Source: JBLHKS01 sp047620505 (GTDB taxonomy: Bacteria; Verrucomicrobiota; Verrucomicrobiia; Verrucomicrobiales; DEV007). Taken from it: 15,851 nucleotides of DNA. Shown here piece by piece: positions 13,685-15,851 of this stretch. The translations under genes were made by a program, and so were the position numbers. The stretch lies in NCBI GenBank assembly GCA_047620505.1, contig JBLHKS010000162.1:1-15851 (forward strand). The letters run 5' to 3'. Within the stretch, counting starts at the first letter, position 1. Each line of letters opens with the position of its first letter. The notes beneath the pieces are model-generated. The model did no database searches, was not told the DNA's origin, and saw only the letters and a list, made by a program, of their open reading frames with translations.

Positions 13685-14259
13685 AAACGGTTTCAGAGCT
13701 GACTCTTGAGATGATTCGGCTGATCAAACCACTGAGCCCTGAGACCGCTCGATCGTTCAATCCTCCTTCTAACCTGAAAGCCATCGCGAATCTATCCAGT
13801 CTGATACAAGCGGAAATCCCGATTGATCTCGCCTCATTCTGGATGACTTTTGATGGGCAGGATTTGAATTCGTCGGGCGTTTATGATGACGATTTCCTGT
13901 TTCTTCCAGTGGATGGCGCAGCCGACGAGTGGGAGTTTAGCACAGATTTTTTTGAGAAAGAGGACAAAACGAACTGGAACGAGTGCCTTTCAGATTCCGG
14001 AGTTGCCTCAGTTTTTTGGTCAAAAGGCTGGCTCCCTTTCGCGTGGTCGCCCGATGGCAGTGTGTTATGCGCTGACCTTCAACCCGCCGTCGGCGGTAAA
14101 AAGGGACAGATTATCATGAATCCGATAAGCGAAAATCATATCTATCTTCTAGCCCCATCCTTTCATCACTGGCTCCATGAACTAGTCATGGAGCTTCAGA
14201 GTGGTCGCTTCAAAACCGACGCAAGTTCCGGATTTCTGGAATATGAACGAAAACACTAA
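13681..14259 (+). CDS. SMI1/KNR4 (SUKH) family protein between creB and creC
   Basis: GTG 13681 overlaps the creB stop by four bases, suggesting coupled translation. The 192-residue acidic protein has the SUKH pattern: IPIDLASFWMTFDGQDLNSS early, then GWLPFAWSPDGSVLCADL with AVGGKKGQIIM at about residues 117-147, and a C-terminal helix HHWLHELVMELQ. SUKH proteins are often immunity proteins of polymorphic toxins, but many are general regulators or of unknown use, and no toxin is seen nearby. Two sampled 60-base stretches (13861-13980) are 45-47% GC, while a creC sample (15001-15060) is 65%, and codon use is correspondingly A+T-richer. It contains no AGCAGCTGCT. Both facts suggest recent acquisition into a creBC operon. 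Confidence 0.82.
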   Translation: MKTVSELTLEMIRLIKPLSPETARSFNPPSNLKAIANLSSLIQAEIPIDLASFWMTFDGQDLNSSGVYDDDFLFLPVDGAADEWEFSTDFFEKEDKTNWNECLSDSGVASVFWSKGWLPFAWSPDGSVLCADLQPAVGGKKGQIIMNPISENHIYLLAPSFHHWLHELVMELQSGRFKTDASSGFLEYERKH

Positions 14260-14281
14260 GCCTTTAATTTCCTGACATGTC

Positions 14282-15721
14282 ATGAAGTTAACATTGCTCC
14301 TGATCTTCGGCTTTCTTCTGATCGCAGTCGGCGGCTTCTGGTATCTTTCGGGCCAGCTAAACGAAAATGTCGAGCAGCAGTACGCTCAAGCGGCTGAGGA
14401 ACCGATGGTCGACATGGCTCATCTTTTCGCGGCGCTGGTTGAATCGGATCTCGCCGCCGGGAAGATCGATCCAACGCGGTTAGGCGAAACTTTTGCCCAG
14501 GCCTATCGCCGTGAATTCCAGGCGAAAATCTACAGTCTTGAGAAAACCAGTTTGTTCACCCACGTTTACGTGACCGACGACACTGGTCTGGTTCTTTTTG
14601 ATTCCGATGGCGGAAAAAGCGAAGGAGAGAACTTTTCGAATTGGCGTGACGTGGAAAGTGCGCTCCGCGGCGAGTACGCAGCCCGGGCAACCCGCGCCGA
14701 TCCGGAAGATTCGCTCTCGTCCACGTTTTACGTTCCGGCACCGGTTTATTGGGAAGGCGAAATCATCGGCGTCGTCAGCGTATCCAGACCGGAAAGCGTG
14801 ATGGGCATGTTCGTCGAAGAAACCCGCGCGATCGTTTGGCGAAGTGCGATTTCTGCGGCCGCAATTGTAGTTCTGTTAGGCTCACTCTGGACCTACTGGC
14901 TCGTCCGGCCGATCACCCACCTGACGAATTATGCCCGAGCGGTCCAACGCGGTGATCGCGTTGCTAAGCCGAAGCGCCTCGGTGTCGGCGAAACGCGAAC
15001 GCTCGGCCACGCGCTCGAAGAAATGCGCGACGCGCTCGAAGGCCGTCGCTACGTCGAAAACTACGTCCAAACGCTAACGCACGAGCTGAAAAGTCCGCTC
15101 GCAGCGATCCTCGGAGCCGCCGAGTTGCTCGACGAAGACATGCCCCGTGAGAAGCGAGCGCGCTTCATCGAGAACATTCGAAACGAGGCCTCCCGCAGTC
15201 AGGATCTCGTTCGCCGCTTGCTCCAACTCGCTGCGATCGAAAGCCGAAAGTCACTCGAATCGACCGAAGTGATCGACGCCGTCGCGCTGATTCGAGACGA
15301 AATCGAGCGAGTGCAGCCTCTCTGCGAGCCTCGGCAGCTGCTGGTCGAGTTCGACGCCGAAAACGCCCCGCCCGTGATGCTTCAGGGAGATCGCTTCGCC
15401 CTGGAAACTGCGTTACACAACTTGCTCGCCAACGCGGTCGACTTTTCACCCACGGGCGAAACGATTCGTGTCCAGTTTTCGTTAGAAAATGACGCCGTGG
15501 CGATCACCATCTGCGATCGCGGGCCGGGAATTCCAGACTACGCGCGGACTCGTGTTTTTGATCGATTCTACTCGCTGAAGCACACCGTGACCGGGCGGAA
15601 AAGTTCGGGGCTCGGGCTCTGCTTCGTGAAGGAAGCGGCGGAGCTCCACGGCGGCTCGATTTCGCTGAGTGAAAACGAACCGAGCGGAACGATTGCGACC
15701 CTCACGCTTGCGCTGACGTAG
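14282..15721 (+). CDS. creC: Sensor histidine kinase CreC
   Basis: ATG 14282 starts an N-terminal membrane helix (LTLLLIFGFLLIAVGGFWYL). A periplasmic sensor domain of about 150 residues follows; its THVYVTDDTGLVLFDSDGG, WRDVESALRGEYAARATRAD and IIGVVSVSRPES match CreC closely. Then come a second helix (about 183-205), HAMP (LVRPITHLTNYARAVQRGD), the H-box QTLTHELKSPLAAILGAAEL (phospho-acceptor H267) and the ATPase domain with N-box NLLANAVDFSP, G1 DRGPGIPDYA, F-box VFDRFYSLKH and G2 SSGLGLCFVKE. It phosphorylates CreB. It is separated from creB by the SUKH gene and starts 22 bp after that gene. No creD is seen in the window. GGCAGCTGCTGG (15333-15344), a one-mismatch form of the palindrome, encodes QLL. 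Confidence 0.94.
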   Translation: MKLTLLLIFGFLLIAVGGFWYLSGQLNENVEQQYAQAAEEPMVDMAHLFAALVESDLAAGKIDPTRLGETFAQAYRREFQAKIYSLEKTSLFTHVYVTDDTGLVLFDSDGGKSEGENFSNWRDVESALRGEYAARATRADPEDSLSSTFYVPAPVYWEGEIIGVVSVSRPESVMGMFVEETRAIVWRSAISAAAIVVLLGSLWTYWLVRPITHLTNYARAVQRGDRVAKPKRLGVGETRTLGHALEEMRDALEGRRYVENYVQTLTHELKSPLAAILGAAELLDEDMPREKRARFIENIRNEASRSQDLVRRLLQLAAIESRKSLESTEVIDAVALIRDEIERVQPLCEPRQLLVEFDAENAPPVMLQGDRFALETALHNLLANAVDFSPTGETIRVQFSLENDAVAITICDRGPGIPDYARTRVFDRFYSLKHTVTGRKSSGLGLCFVKEAAELHGGSISLSENEPSGTIATLTLALT

Positions 15722-15743
15722 GCCCGGCCTAAACTCGGCGGCC

Positions 15744-15851
15744 ATCGAAGAATTCATCGACATCGACACTGCCGTCATCGGTGGCGGCGCGGCCGCTCTC
15801 TGGCTGACGAACGTACTCAGACAGAAAGGATTTTCGACGGTTCTCCTAGCG
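15744..15851 (+). CDS. FAD/NAD(P)-binding oxidoreductase, N-terminal fragment (runs off right edge)
   Basis: The frame ending at the window edge reads DIDTAVIGGGAAALWLTN then VLRQKGFSTVLLA, the Rossmann beta-alpha-beta nucleotide-binding fold with GxGxxx(A/G) (here GGGAAA), as at the start of FAD-dependent oxidoreductases. Between the in-frame TGA at 15714-15716 and the fold there is no ATG, GTG, TTG or CTG. ATC 15744 is the nearest near-cognate start; its use is a guess. It follows creC by 22 bp and may be co-transcribed. Family cannot be narrowed further. Confidence 0.6.
   Translation, partial: MEEFIDIDTAVIGGGAAALWLTNVLRQKGFSTVLLA

Noticed and set aside
14260..14281. Operator-like palindrome GACATGTC just before creC
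   Set aside because: Eight bases only, inside a 22-bp gap of an operon; too short to separate from chance.

Overview
The window is about 60% GC and gene-dense. It looks like a chromosome segment of a member of the PVC group, most likely Verrucomicrobiota. This is inferred from gene content: a Ser/Thr kinase fused to PEGA and formylglycine-generating-enzyme-like (FGE-like) domains, a long-form IspH with an extended N-terminus, a fragment resembling the start of PVC-type heme-binding proteins, several exported proteins of unknown function, and starts that mostly lack a Shine-Dalgarno sequence. The species cannot be named from the sequence.

Layout. 1-488 (-): N-terminal part of a leucine-rich-repeat protein, probably a bacterial ROCO GTPase running off the left edge. 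489-920: non-coding, with a REP-like inverted repeat and then six degenerate 42-bp tandem repeats. 921-1637 (+): unknown protein. 1660-1772 (-): remnant of a PVC heme-binding-type gene. 1767-2861 (-): exported protein. 3041-5821 (+): kinase/PEGA/FGE-like fusion. 5831-7576 (-): exported protein, convergent with the kinase. 7649-8887 (-) and 8896-9564 (-): ispH behind an L,D-transpeptidase lipoprotein gene, 8 bp apart. 9767-9797: sigma70-type promoter, followed by a Pro/Ala-rich membrane-anchored protein (9834-10562) and a 26-residue membrane peptide that resembles its C-terminal anchor (10592-10672). 10718-10996 (-): small coiled-coil protein. 11047-11850 (+): HAD phosphatase. 11821-12432 (-): Glu/Pro-tailed protein downstream of arsC (12444-12902, -). 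12974-15721 (+): creB, a SUKH (SMI1/KNR4) gene and creC. 15744-end (+): start of an FAD/NAD(P)-binding oxidoreductase.

Genes that plausibly work together are creB/creC (response regulator and sensor kinase), arsC with the Glu/Pro-tailed gene, the transpeptidase/ispH pair, and the Pro/Ala-rich protein with its small membrane partner. The SUKH gene between creB and creC has clearly lower GC (about 46% in two sampled 60-base stretches) and looks acquired.

The most striking signal is not a gene. The perfect palindrome AGCAGCTGCT occurs 12 times, on average every 1.1 kb, in coding and intergenic DNA alike, where about 0.02 copies are expected by chance. In genes it is read as Ala-Ala-Ala or (Gln)-Gln-Leu-Leu and never as Ser-Ser-Cys, and it often falls in linkers, at gene ends or at rearrangement junctions. 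It behaves like a highly iterated palindrome (compare cyanobacterial HIP1), and I know of no description of this one.
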